This document shows, one piece after another, positions 6,692 through 14,619 of a DNA stretch of 14,657 nt. This DNA is from Flavobacteriaceae bacterium. GTDB taxonomy: Bacteria > Bacteroidota > Bacteroidia > Flavobacteriales > Flavobacteriaceae. Below the pieces are notes generated by a model, which saw only the letters and a list, made by a program, of their open reading frames with translations, ran no database searches and was not told where the DNA came from. A program made the position numbers and the translations under genes. How positions within the stretch are numbered: the first letter of the stretch is position 1; every line of letters begins with the position of its first letter. The stretch is taken from NCBI GenBank assembly GCA_030828025.1, contig JAURDG010000009.1:1-14657 (forward strand), read 5' to 3'.

Positions 6692-6704
6692 GCTTAAACA
6701 TTAA

Positions 6705-6747
6705 CCCTTAAAGGCTGGTCGGGAAATTCCCGACCAAAGCCTTAGGG
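6705..6747. repeat. Long imperfect palindrome
   Basis: Arms CCCT, AAGGCT and GGTCGGGAA pair with TTCCCGACC, AGCCTT and AGGG: 19 base pairs around a single central A, interrupted only by TA (6709-6710) and AA (6736-6737). It is G/C-rich in an AT-rich gap. It could be a transcript-end hairpin, a structured RNA or a protein-binding operator. No second copy is seen in the window. Confidence 0.75.
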
Positions 6748-6765
6748 CGTAGCATAACAATCAAA

Positions 6766-6804
6766 GCAAAAAATAAGCAGGCTCTTCGCTACGAACTAGA
6801 GCCT
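6766..6804 (-). terminator. Possible ppiD-operon terminator
   Basis: Inverted repeat AGGCTCT (6779-6785) / AGAGCCT (6798-6804), with a possible inner TTCG/CGAA pairing. Read on the minus strand it is followed by TGCTTATTTTTTGC, a T-rich tract compatible with intrinsic termination of transcripts coming from ppiD. The tract does not follow the stem directly, so this is only plausible. Confidence 0.4.
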
Positions 6805-6825
6805 TGTTTGGCAAAAAAGGTCGAT

Positions 6826-6845
6826 GGGGTATAGTTATTAACCCC
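6826..6845. repeat. Small inverted repeat
   Basis: GGGGT (6826-6830) and ACCCC (6841-6845) around a 10-nt AT-rich loop. Alone it is weak; it is listed because it is the third inverted repeat in this short gap. Confidence 0.4.
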
Positions 6846-6997
6846 TTGCAAAAACAAAGTTGCTGGCTTTAATTAGAAAAGGCAGTAAAATCTACTGGAT
6901 TGACAAAAAAATGATGTGAACTGACATATTTAGCCGTTCAAATGCATAAAAATCAGCGTAATAATGGTGTAAGAAAAACCTTACTTTTTATACAACG

Positions 6998-9106
6998 CTA
7001 GTAATACAGGCTACGATTGTCTTGGATTTCAAACGTACTTTTTACGGCTTCTGCAAAATTGGCTTGCGCTCCTTGTTTTGCAAGGTTTAAGATAGAAGCT
7101 TTATAACCCGCATAACTTGGAAGGGCTGTTGCTGGGGTTTTACCCTTAAGTTGCACAACAAAAACCCCTGATTTTCCAGAAAGAGGAGCCGAAACCTGAT
7201 CAACCACTAAACTAGAGGCGGCGCCCACTATATTGGGTTCCTTACCAACACCTGTCAGCATCGCTGTAAATCGATTAACAGCTTTAGAAGATGATATGGT
7301 TTGATTAAACTGGTCTGCCACTTCTTTAAGGGAGGTGTACGCATTGATTTGCTCCAATAAATATTCCTTTTTCTTTTCCACAGCTACTAATGGGGTTACT
7401 TCAGCCGCAACATCAGTTGCAGCAGGCAAGCCCTCCGCTTTTATGGAGGCAACTTGAACTATAATATAGCCGCCAGTATTTAATACAAAGCGCTTAATAT
7501 CATTTGGTTGACGCTCCTCCTCAAAAGCCCAACGAACTATTTGCCGCTGATTTCCCAACATCGGTAGCGACTCATCTAAGCGTTTAGTGTCATTCGCCGA
7601 TCGAACGACATACCCTTTGGTTTTGGCGACCTCTTCTATGTTCAAACCTTGAATATCTAACTCGAATTGTGTAGCCGTTGCAAATAAACGGTTGCTCGTA
7701 TCATCAGATGGAACAAGTTTTTTGGCAACAGTAGCTAACTTCACCACGTCCTTTTTTTCCATGATTTCAACAACATGAAAACCGAAATCAGTCTCAACTA
7801 ATCCAATAGCACCCACACGGTTCGAAAACACATAATCACTAAAAGGTGCTACCATATCTTCACGCACAAACTCAGGTAATTCACCACCACTACTTGCAGA
7901 AGGGCCATCAGAATTATCACGTGCTAGTTGGGCAAAGTCAGCTCCTCTACGTGCTTTACGCAACAGCGCATTTGCTTCTTTTTTAGCATCTGCCTTGGTG
8001 CGTGTTATCGTTGCTGCTGCATTGGATGCGCCCACATAAGAAACAAGAATATGACGGGCTTTTGCTTTACCTCCTGCTCTACGTTCCACCAAACGTGTCA
8101 GCTTGCTGTATCCGTTATCTTCGTAAGGACCAAACACCTGATTGTTTTTTAGATTGAATAAGGTACTCGCGTAATTTTCTGTTATTTCTGATTCGGTTAC
8201 AAAAGTATTTGCATAAGGAATCTCCGAATGTTCACTCACAAATGAGGCAAGTGAGGCCTGATCAATTTCGGCAAAAGAAGGATAGGTTTCCTCTTGCTTC
8301 GACACCTCATTGTATAAGGTTCTGCTACTGAGTAATGTACGCAATTCGTTTTCAATGAGCACCTTATCTTCTGGAGTAGTCACCTCCGCAAATTGGACAT
8401 ATTTCAAATCTCTAGATGCCTCACGTTTGTAGGTTTCTTTGTTTTCTTTAATATATGCCGCAATATCTTGCGATGTAACTTCAATCAAACTATCGGCAAC
8501 TACCGTATAAGGAATTTGCACGTAGTCTATGTCAACAAGATCATTTTGCAAGGCGTATTCTTGCTTTGCTTCAAATTCGGTTGTATAAATTCCAACATTG
8601 ATCATATCTTGATAAAGCTGGACTTTGATGTTGTTGATGATGTTAGCTTCTTGGGCTTTCCATTGCTCAAAGCCTTGCGGGTTATTCTGGCTTAGATCTA
8701 AAATAAAATCAGTGAATTTTTGTGGATCAAAAGCACCGTCTTCGCCCTGAAACTGTGGGTCAGAAGAAAAATTAGGGTCTTTCTTCAGATATTGCTCAAT
8801 ATGATTTTTGCCAACAGCAAGTCCAATAGCCTCTAAAGCACTAGAAAAAGCCTTAGCATTAGTCGTTTGGTTGTAGGCAAAATTAACGGCTTGCATGGTA
8901 GAAAATCCATAGTTACGCTCTACAAAATCTACTTGGCGACTAAATTCTTCAATCCCAACTTCCTCATCGCCAACAATGATGACCGGCTCTTGACTGACTG
9001 TGGAATTACCGTCAAAGATGCCTGTAAACACAAATGCCAACAGCGCCATACCAATAATGAAAATTAAAAAGACTGAACGTTCCCTGATTTTACCTAAAAT
9101 AGCCAT
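6998..9106 (-). CDS. ppiD: PpiD/SurA-like membrane-anchored peptidylprolyl isomerase (parvulin foldase)
   Basis: A 702-residue envelope foldase. The N-terminus MAILGKIRERSVFLIFIIG begins a single signal-anchor helix (about 12-30), leaving the rest in the periplasm. Residues about 35-250 resemble the SurA/PpiD N-terminal chaperone region. A parvulin-type prolyl isomerase domain spans about 349-450: KARHILVSY, then FAQLARDNSDGPSASSGGELPEFVREDMVAPFSDYVF, then ETDFGFHVVEI. A C-terminal PpiD-type region completes the chain. The likely role is folding of exported and outer-membrane proteins. It is the last gene of the envelope operon, 57 bp after the CorC/HlyC gene, and so may have its own promoter. 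The ATG at 9106 fits the anchor helix. The gene is the right-hand neighbour of the Cas9 locus. Confidence 0.92.
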   Translation of the reverse strand: MAILGKIRERSVFLIFIIGMALLAFVFTGIFDGNSTVSQEPVIIVGDEEVGIEEFSRQVDFVERNYGFSTMQAVNFAYNQTTNAKAFSSALEAIGLAVGKNHIEQYLKKDPNFSSDPQFQGEDGAFDPQKFTDFILDLSQNNPQGFEQWKAQEANIINNIKVQLYQDMINVGIYTTEFEAKQEYALQNDLVDIDYVQIPYTVVADSLIEVTSQDIAAYIKENKETYKREASRDLKYVQFAEVTTPEDKVLIENELRTLLSSRTLYNEVSKQEETYPSFAEIDQASLASFVSEHSEIPYANTFVTESEITENYASTLFNLKNNQVFGPYEDNGYSKLTRLVERRAGGKAKARHILVSYVGASNAAATITRTKADAKKEANALLRKARRGADFAQLARDNSDGPSASSGGELPEFVREDMVAPFSDYVFSNRVGAIGLVETDFGFHVVEIMEKKDVVKLATVAKKLVPSDDTSNRLFATATQFELDIQGLNIEEVAKTKGYVVRSANDTKRLDESLPMLGNQRQIVRWAFEEERQPNDIKRFVLNTGGYIIVQVASIKAEGLPAATDVAAEVTPLVAVEKKKEYLLEQINAYTSLKEVADQFNQTISSSKAVNRFTAMLTGVGKEPNIVGAASSLVVDQVSAPLSGKSGVFVVQLKGKTPATALPSYAGYKASILNLAKQGAQANFAEAVKSTFEIQDNRSLYY

Positions 9107-9163
9107 GGATTAAAATTTTTAGACTGAGTGCGAAAATACAATTTATTACTACAACTTAAAATG

Positions 9164-10426
9164 CTAATTTTTAAACACACGAACCAAATCTATTTTGGTG
9201 TTTGAAACCTCCAAAATTTCATAAGTGTAGCCCTCGATAGAAATCTGCGCTCCTTTTTCTGGGATTTCAGCCGTGTGGTGAACAAGCATACCGCCTAAGG
9301 TCTCATAGGAATCTGCTTCTGGAAGTTCAAGAGCATACTCACTATTAAGTTCGTCAATTTCTAATCGAGCAGAAAACGTAAACGAACCGTCCTCATGGGC
9401 AATATGAATATTAGAAATCGTATCGTGCTCGTCCTCAATTTCTCCAAACAACTCTTCAACGATATCCTCTAAAGTCAGCATCCCCGCAGTTCCGCCATAC
9501 TCGTCTAAAACCACGGCAATGCTTCTCCGTTTTTTTACCAATAGATTAAATACATCTTGAATCTGCATGGTTTCAGGAATCCACTCTACTGTTTTGATGA
9601 TCGCATGAAGTGATTTAGGTTTTTTAAACATATCAAAGGCATGTACATACCCAATAATGTTGTCCATTGTTTGGGCATAAACCAAAATCTTAGAAAATCC
9701 TGTTGTTGAAAAGGTGTCCAGCAGAACCTTTAGTTTTTCGTAGCGCTCTACGGCGACCATTTCAGCTCGTGGCACCATAACCTCACGTGCTTTTAGATTC
9801 GTAAAGCTTAAGGCATTATGAAACAATTGCAGCTCGGCATCGAGATCCTCTTCGTCAACTGTGTCGATATGTTCAGAAATAAAATCACCAAGCTCTAACT
9901 TACTAAAAGCAATAGCCTCTTCTTGTTTTGGAACCCGAAAAAATCGATATAGAATACCATTTGAAAAGCGCAACACAGCCCAGCTAAGCGGACGCATTAA
10001 CGCACAAAAAACATATGCGGGTAACGAAAAAACATGCAACACACGATTGGCGTAAATTTGGAAAAAAACTTTTGGCAAAAACTCTGCTGTGATTAAAATT
10101 ACCGCAGTAGAAAGTAGCGTTTGGTACAAGATTATATTTAAGGGCAAATCGGCATTAAGTGCGTATTCCGGAAAAAATTGATCGATAATTAGATCGCCAG
10201 CTTCAATTCCATAAACAACAAGGGCAATATTGTTTCCGATAAGCATGGAAACAATAAATCGAGCGGGGCTTTTTGTGATACTTCTGAGCAAAGAAGCAAC
10301 AAAACCGTGCTGATTTTTTTGAATTTCGAGCCTGATTTTATTGGAGGAAACAAAGGCAATTTCCATTCCAGAAAAAAATGCAGACAACAGTAAACTAATC
10401 AGTATAACCGAAAGTGTAATGGACAT
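9164..10426 (-). CDS. CNNM/CBS/CorC-domain membrane protein (HlyC/CorC 'hemolysin' family)
   Basis: A 420-residue protein with three parts. Residues 1 to about 180 form the CNNM (DUF21) membrane domain with hydrophobic helices near 3-20, 55-75, 100-118 and 130-150 and motifs FFSGMEIAFVSS and SMLIGNNIALVVYG. A paired CBS domain lies at about 213-335, opening with AREVMVPRAEM and containing VVLDEYGGTAGMLTLEDIVEELFGEI. A CorC/HlyC C-terminal domain covers about 345-418. Family members are linked to Mg2+ or Co2+ transport; the 'hemolysin' name is historical. GldE of the gliding-motility system shares this architecture, but no gldD is adjacent and the setting is an envelope-biogenesis operon, so I prefer the general family name. 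It begins 5 bp after the small membrane protein gene. Confidence 0.92.
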   Translation of the reverse strand: MSITLSVILISLLLSAFFSGMEIAFVSSNKIRLEIQKNQHGFVASLLRSITKSPARFIVSMLIGNNIALVVYGIEAGDLIIDQFFPEYALNADLPLNIILYQTLLSTAVILITAEFLPKVFFQIYANRVLHVFSLPAYVFCALMRPLSWAVLRFSNGILYRFFRVPKQEEAIAFSKLELGDFISEHIDTVDEEDLDAELQLFHNALSFTNLKAREVMVPRAEMVAVERYEKLKVLLDTFSTTGFSKILVYAQTMDNIIGYVHAFDMFKKPKSLHAIIKTVEWIPETMQIQDVFNLLVKKRRSIAVVLDEYGGTAGMLTLEDIVEELFGEIEDEHDTISNIHIAHEDGSFTFSARLEIDELNSEYALELPEADSYETLGGMLVHHTAEIPEKGAQISIEGYTYEILEVSNTKIDLVRVFKN

Positions 10427-10431
10427 GGTGC

Positions 10432-10626
10432 CTAGGAATCCTTACGCTTTTCGAGTTTTTTTCGAAAGCGACGTCTAATGTAAAACATCAAAAATGCAAC
10501 AGCAGCGATAGCCAAATCCAATTCGATTTTAGCATCGGCAGCGCCCCATGTAAATATGGCGCGACATAAAAAAATTACCCCAAACAGGAGGTAGATAATT
10601 TCGGATATTCGATAAAATTTAATCAT
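10432..10626 (-). CDS. Small two-helix membrane protein, function unknown
   Basis: A 64-residue protein with two predicted membrane helices (about 9-27 and 37-49) and a very basic C-terminus (RRRFRKKLEKRKDS), which by the positive-inside rule should face the cytoplasm. I recognise no domain. Its start codon overlaps the lptC stop codon (ATGA, 10623-10626), and it ends 5 bp before the CorC/HlyC gene, so it is almost certainly translated from the same message. The tight placement supports it as a real gene; a role connected with its neighbours is inference. Confidence 0.85.
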   Translation of the reverse strand: MIKFYRISEIIYLLFGVIFLCRAIFTWGAADAKIELDLAIAAVAFLMFYIRRRFRKKLEKRKDS

Positions 10627-11177
10627 AATTCTTCTTCGATAACCACGCTTCCTACTAATGGTCCTGTGGTAATTTTATTAAAGGATTTGTTTGCATCCAA
10701 GGTGTTGGCAGCAATGTCGTAATCCTGATTTTTAAAGGTAAAGTTTTCTTCTGTAAAAACCCAATCTCGATTGATGTCCCAATACAATTGATTGGTGTTT
10801 AAATCGGCACCTTCGGGGGTTGTAATAACAACGTTACCACGCAAGTCAACCAGGTCTGTAACCGTGTACAGTATTCCGTAGTCAGCTTTCACGTGGGTTT
10901 CCGCTTGTTCTTCGTCATAAAAAACGACCTGAACCCCTTTTGGAAAAGCTGAGTAAGGAAAAGGTTGGTTCGAGTAATCCATATTTTTGGCGGCAGTCAG
11001 TATAGCTACAGTTCTTGCCGAGTCTGTATAAACCAAGCGAATCGTATCTGCCTCTCCAATGGGCAACGCATCAAACTGATTGATTTTTTTGACCTCCTCA
11101 TAATTACTTTTGCAGGAAATGGCAAAAAGCACGAACAGTAGCGCAGAACTGTTGAAAAGCAATTGAGGAATGCGCAT
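10623..11177 (-). CDS. lptC: LptC-family lipoprotein, LPS export
   Basis: 184 residues from the ATG at 11177. This start gives a proper lipoprotein signal (MRIPQLLFNSSALLFVLFAISC, lipobox AISC, Cys22) and lies 1 bp after the TPR gene stop; a longer frame back to 11288 would overlap that gene by 110 bp and bury the signal. The body has the LptC/OstA-like beta pattern: VQVVFYDEEQAETHVKADYG, then LVDLRGNVVITTPEGADLNTNQLYWDI, then a segment ending in GPLVGSVVIEE. LptC belongs to the Lpt bridge that carries lipopolysaccharide from the inner membrane to LptA. Bacteroidota LptC proteins are often lipoprotein-like, unlike the membrane-anchored E. coli form. Its stop overlaps the next start by 4 bp. 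Confidence 0.9.
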   Translation of the reverse strand: MRIPQLLFNSSALLFVLFAISCKSNYEEVKKINQFDALPIGEADTIRLVYTDSARTVAILTAAKNMDYSNQPFPYSAFPKGVQVVFYDEEQAETHVKADYGILYTVTDLVDLRGNVVITTPEGADLNTNQLYWDINRDWVFTEENFTFKNQDYDIAANTLDANKSFNKITTGPLVGSVVIEEEL

Positions 11178-11178
11178 G

Positions 11179-12555
11179 CTATAATTGTGGAACAGTAACG
11201 CTATCAGCGATCCAACACGAGAACGTAATGGTCTCACCTGCTCTGCCTTCAGTAAAAATGTCGGTTTTGCTTGGTGCACGACCTTCATAACTTTCTACCA
11301 ATTTTAGTGCCGTTTTTTTGACTCCTGAATCTACAGCAGCTGCCTTGCGGGCAGTATTAGCAGCCAACCAATACACAGCACGCTTTTCAAATTGGGTAGT
11401 CCCGCAATCGTTAGCACTTGATGCGTACAAACTAGCAATCAGCATATAGGCTTTTCCCATAGAAGGGCGGTTTTTAAGTGCCCTATAAGCGTATGATCTA
11501 GATTTACTCTTGAGTCCTTTTTTGTTAAACTTAACAGCAATTTTATAGAGAATTTCAGCCTTGCGATACTTGTCCTGCTCTAAGGTCAAGGACTCTTCAT
11601 AGTAAGCCAAAGCTGCTTGACTATCGTTTGCTTTGTCTTTGAGTAAGCCTAAATAATAGGCCGAATTGGCAGATGGGTTAATGGCATGCAATGCTTCAAC
11701 AAGTTCTACAAATAAGGGATCGTCAGAACATTCTTTTGCATCCATGCGGCTAGCCGCACGATTCAGCCAAACGCTATCACCCCGATTTTCTTCGAAATTT
11801 TTTCGATACAAGGGTATAAGGTTCTCACAACTGGATTCCTGAGAAATAATCGCCTCTAGATTGTTTGAATAGGTAGAAAAAGCCAAAACATTGGTTTCAT
11901 AAACACGTTTGCTGCGTTGTTCCCTTGATGTCAATGCTTGACCTTCGTCAAGTTTAGTTAATATAGCATCCAACTTCTTGGTTAGCTTGTTTTGCTCCAA
12001 TTCAAACTTTTCTGAAACTTCCTCGTATTTGGTAAACAAATCTTCTGTGGAGGTTGTACCCGCTTTGTAAAGCTCATAAGTTGTTTTGAAGTAAGTATAA
12101 AGCTGATTTGGGCTCGTAAAGCTGTTTGGATCTTGCGTAAAGGCTTGATCAAAAACCTCAAACGCTTCTTGTAATGTGCCTTGATTGTAATCAATCATGC
12201 TTTGTGCCTTTGATGAGAGTATGCTACCAACTTCGCTAGCACCACTTTTTGCATTAGGGAAATGGGTTAACCAGTCGTCATATAGCTGGATCAGTTCGGC
12301 TTGATAGGTAGTCTTATCATCTGTAGCCTCACTAATTTTATGCTTCAAGATTCGTTCACCGTATTTAAATGTGGCCACATTTAATTCAGGACAAACCGTC
12401 CATACCTCTTTCCAAGGCGTATAGGCAGAGTCGTAGTTTTTCACTTTTGCAAACTCTGCAAAAATAGATAGGTTAGCGGGGCAGGAACTTTTGTCGCCCT
12501 GGGCAAATAATGAAGTGCCTGTACTTAGCACCATGAAAAATATAAATAGTCTCAT
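11179..12555 (-). CDS. Periplasmic tetratricopeptide-repeat protein
   Basis: A 458-residue protein with a cleavable signal peptide (MRLFIFFMVLSTGTSLFAQ, probable cut near 19-20). The mature part is helical and Cys-containing. Clear TPR-type repeats lie at about 290-375: SAYYLGLLKDKANDSQAALAYYEESL, then YRKAEILYKIAVKFNKKG, then SRSYAYRALKNRPSMGKAYMLIASLYA. Earlier segments such as LQEAFEVFDQAFTQDPNS look like weaker repeats. The C-terminal part after about 430 may be a short beta region. TPR proteins act as scaffolds; the partner is unknown. Placed between a beta-barrel outer-membrane protein gene (5 bp gap) and lptC (1 bp gap), it probably works in the envelope. Confidence 0.88.
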   Translation of the reverse strand: MRLFIFFMVLSTGTSLFAQGDKSSCPANLSIFAEFAKVKNYDSAYTPWKEVWTVCPELNVATFKYGERILKHKISEATDDKTTYQAELIQLYDDWLTHFPNAKSGASEVGSILSSKAQSMIDYNQGTLQEAFEVFDQAFTQDPNSFTSPNQLYTYFKTTYELYKAGTTSTEDLFTKYEEVSEKFELEQNKLTKKLDAILTKLDEGQALTSREQRSKRVYETNVLAFSTYSNNLEAIISQESSCENLIPLYRKNFEENRGDSVWLNRAASRMDAKECSDDPLFVELVEALHAINPSANSAYYLGLLKDKANDSQAALAYYEESLTLEQDKYRKAEILYKIAVKFNKKGLKSKSRSYAYRALKNRPSMGKAYMLIASLYASSANDCGTTQFEKRAVYWLAANTARKAAAVDSGVKKTALKLVESYEGRAPSKTDIFTEGRAGETITFSCWIADSVTVPQL

Positions 12556-12560
12556 TGCAA

Positions 12561-13805
12561 TTAATCGTATTTTCTTTTAATAAACCAAATATCACTCAGC
12601 GAAAAACCAATCGTGATCGCTGTGTACTTTTCTTCTATCAAACCAGCATTTTTGGTGCCTAACTTTCCAAGCTCAACACCAATATTGGCTTTTGAAAAAT
12701 TACCTATAGGTAACCCCAAACCAAAGGTTATGCCAAAATCCTTGATGTTTTGATTTTTTAAGTTTATACCCGTGTCTTCAAAACGGATACCTCCACGATA
12801 TACCACACGTTTGAGGTAACTTGAAAATGAATTGTATTGCGGCACATAAAATCCGCCGAAAGACCACCTTGACGCTGCAGTATAGACAACATCAGGATTG
12901 ACTTCCAATGGGTTTGTTATCCCTTGATTCGCTGAAGTGTATGTCGCACCCACAAACCAATTTTGTTTTTTTCCAAAACCAACACCCAAGCGTGTTTCTG
13001 CAGGTAGTGAATTGGATGATTGAGCGAGATTTCCTAAATCAATATCTTCTGAAGTTGCTATAGTGCCGTTAGAGGAAACGGTTGCTATTTGTCTGGAATT
13101 TATACTTTCCAAAGATGCATTTGGGGTAATGGTTGCCGATAGCTGGATTTGATAATCTGATAAAATGGTTTCGATGTAATGTGCGCCTAAGGTGTATTGA
13201 ATACCACTCAATTCTGCACGTGTAAAGACTTGAGTGTTGAGCTCAACACCCGATACGGTGCGTGTAAAGGTCTTTTCGTTGTAGCCAAAATTATAATACA
13301 TACTTGCACCCAAGCTAAGCCCTTTGATTGGGTTGGCGGCAAGGCTTAAAAACGTACTGTTTAATCCTCCAGACCCTTGATGCAAAATGATGTTTTCTGC
13401 AGCATTAATTTCTTCAACTGTACGAAGGCGATATCCTATGCCCGTCTTAGGTTTTAAGCCAAAACCAAAAGCTAGATATTTTGTCGGGACACTTAGTGAA
13501 AGATAACGTAAACTGGCGTTTTTGTTGTCGTCCGTACTTTGGTCTGACATCAGTGTGGCAGCTTTGTAAGCAGCACCAAAGTTATACTGAACAAAGTTTA
13601 GCTTTCCAAGTGTTGCTGGATTTTCTAAGCTAAATTGGGTGCTATCGGCATAAACGCTCATGCCACCCATCGCATTGTTTTCTGCCGTCCTGTTAGACAC
13701 TGATTGACCAAAGCCAAAGTATGAATAGGGCGAAAGAGATGCGTTTTGAGAAAAACCACTCGTGGTAATCACGGCTACTGCAAATGCTAAAAAATTATTT
13801 CTCAT
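12561..13805 (-). CDS. Outer-membrane beta-barrel protein, function unknown
   Basis: 414 residues from the ATG at 13805, which opens a good signal peptide (MRNNFLAFAVAVITTSGFSQ). The alternative start at 13841 would add 12 residues before the signal and extend the overlap with coaX. After the signal comes SLSPYSYFGFGQSV, then AMGGMSVYADSTQFSLENPATLGKL, a pattern seen in several Bacteroidota outer-membrane barrel families (FadL/PorV-like start). The rest is rich in alternating aromatic/hydrophobic strands with glycines, ending FSLSDIWFIKRKYD. I cannot place it in a named family with confidence. Its start overlaps the coaX stop by 11 bp, so translation of the two may be coupled. Confidence 0.85.
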   Translation of the reverse strand: MRNNFLAFAVAVITTSGFSQNASLSPYSYFGFGQSVSNRTAENNAMGGMSVYADSTQFSLENPATLGKLNFVQYNFGAAYKAATLMSDQSTDDNKNASLRYLSLSVPTKYLAFGFGLKPKTGIGYRLRTVEEINAAENIILHQGSGGLNSTFLSLAANPIKGLSLGASMYYNFGYNEKTFTRTVSGVELNTQVFTRAELSGIQYTLGAHYIETILSDYQIQLSATITPNASLESINSRQIATVSSNGTIATSEDIDLGNLAQSSNSLPAETRLGVGFGKKQNWFVGATYTSANQGITNPLEVNPDVVYTAASRWSFGGFYVPQYNSFSSYLKRVVYRGGIRFEDTGINLKNQNIKDFGITFGLGLPIGNFSKANIGVELGKLGTKNAGLIEEKYTAITIGFSLSDIWFIKRKYD

Positions 13806-14541
13806 GGAGCTTATTGAATATAAGGAGTCGATGTAAACCAATAAGATTTAAATCAGTGTTGGCAAATATGCCATTTTTTATCTTTTTAATCAAAAAATCC
13901 GCGTCTCCGCCTGTTAAAATTGTGGTAAAATCACCAAATTTTTCTGAAAAGTGCTCGATTTGGCTGTTTATTTCGGCAATGACACCAAATTCGACTCCGT
14001 ACTGCATACTGGAATTTGTAGAGGTGCCAAGCTGTGGAATATCATGTGTGGGCTTTTCTAAGGGCAGTGCCGCGGTGCATAAATGCAATGCTTGATAGCG
14101 CATGGCTCTTCCAGGAGCAATAGCACCGCCGTGATGCACAGCTGCTGCATCGATATAGTCATAAGTGATGCAGCTCCCGGCATCGATGACCAGAAGCGGC
14201 TTTTGCGGAAATAGGGTCATGCCACCAGTAATTGCAGCGCGCCGGTCAACACCAAGAGTATTGATGTCTTGGTATTTGGAGGTAAATGGGTATTGGGTTG
14301 TATGGTCAACAAAAAATACGCGGGATTGTTTTGGCAAATAATGCAACAGGTGCTTTGTTGACGCACCAACAGAACCTATCAGTATCGTTGAAATAGGTTT
14401 TTTTTCTGTAAAATTTTTCCATTGGGTTTCGTTCCAATCGGAGCAAACACCTGAATCTGTTCGTTTATTATTCTGAAACAGGCCGTATTTGGTTTGGGTA
14501 TTTCCAATATCGAGCACTAAGTGCAAAGAAGCCTTCATCAT
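13795..14541 (-). CDS. coaX: Type III pantothenate kinase
   Basis: Catalyses the first step of coenzyme A synthesis, phosphorylation of pantothenate. From the ATG at 14541 it has 248 residues (the adjacent ATG at 14538 is equally possible); a longer frame to 14580 would add a non-conserved extension. Family motifs seen: the phosphate-binding LVLDIGNTQTKYGLF (Asp11), the pantothenate-binding GVDRRAAITGG, LLVIDAGSCITYDYID with the second catalytic Asp, and GGAIAPGRAMRYQALHLCTAALPL, then a C-terminal TGGDADFL segment. Length is normal for CoaX. It is the first gene of the minus-strand operon, divergent from tRNA-Phe. The 78 bp between them must hold its promoter, but I see only a loose match (TATACTTTAG). 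Confidence 0.95.
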   Translation of the reverse strand: MMKASLHLVLDIGNTQTKYGLFQNNKRTDSGVCSDWNETQWKNFTEKKPISTILIGSVGASTKHLLHYLPKQSRVFFVDHTTQYPFTSKYQDINTLGVDRRAAITGGMTLFPQKPLLVIDAGSCITYDYIDAAAVHHGGAIAPGRAMRYQALHLCTAALPLEKPTHDIPQLGTSTNSSMQYGVEFGVIAEINSQIEHFSEKFGDFTTILTGGDADFLIKKIKNGIFANTDLNLIGLHRLLIFNKLHEK

Positions 14542-14573
14542 TTGGCTAAAGTATAAGTTTTTTTGTAAGTGAC

Positions 14574-14603
14574 TTGTCAATTCTTTGAAAGCAATTATAT
14601 TTG
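14574..14603 (+). promoter_or_regulatory. Promoter of tRNA-Phe (Bacteroidota primary-sigma type)
   Basis: TTG at 14574-14576, a 19-nt spacer, then TATATTTG at 14596-14603, an exact match to the Bacteroidota pattern TTG-N19-TAnnTTTG. It stands 16 nt before the first tRNA base. It serves as an in-window reference for judging the tracrRNA promoter. Confidence 0.8.
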
Positions 14604-14619
14604 CGCAAGTATTTAAAAA

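Larger units (their letters stand above)
6692..6997. other. Non-coding, hairpin-rich stretch between the tracrRNA-like gene and ppiD
   Basis: About 306 bp with no credible reading frame. It holds three inverted repeats, at 6705-6747, 6779-6804 and 6826-6845, listed separately. It must contain the end of the ppiD transcript (minus strand) and may contain the cas9 promoter, but I find no exact minus-strand TAnnTTTG box with a TTG 19 nt upstream. I see no CRISPR repeats and no remains of cas1 or cas2 in it. The stretch 6850-6997 shows nothing recognisable. Confidence 0.7.

Noticed and set aside
6826..6839. GTATAGT in the ppiD-tracrRNA gap matches the last 7 nt of the second candidate guide.
   Set aside because: Seven bases are far too few to claim a target.
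9110..9118. TTAAAATTT, 3 bp upstream of the ppiD start codon, matches the last 9 nt (seed end) of the candidate guide before repeat copy 1.
   Set aside because: The match is all A/T and stops at 9 nt; in an AT-rich window this length is expected by chance, and several 8-nt matches occur. Not evidence for a ppiD target.
9164..10426. Naming this gene gldE (gliding motility).
   Set aside because: The domain layout fits GldE, but the whole CorC/HlyC family shares it, and no gld gene is adjacent.
11178..11288. Longer lptC start at 11288.
   Set aside because: It would overlap the TPR gene by 110 bp and place the lipoprotein signal internally; the ATG at 11177 gives a clean signal and a 1-bp gap.
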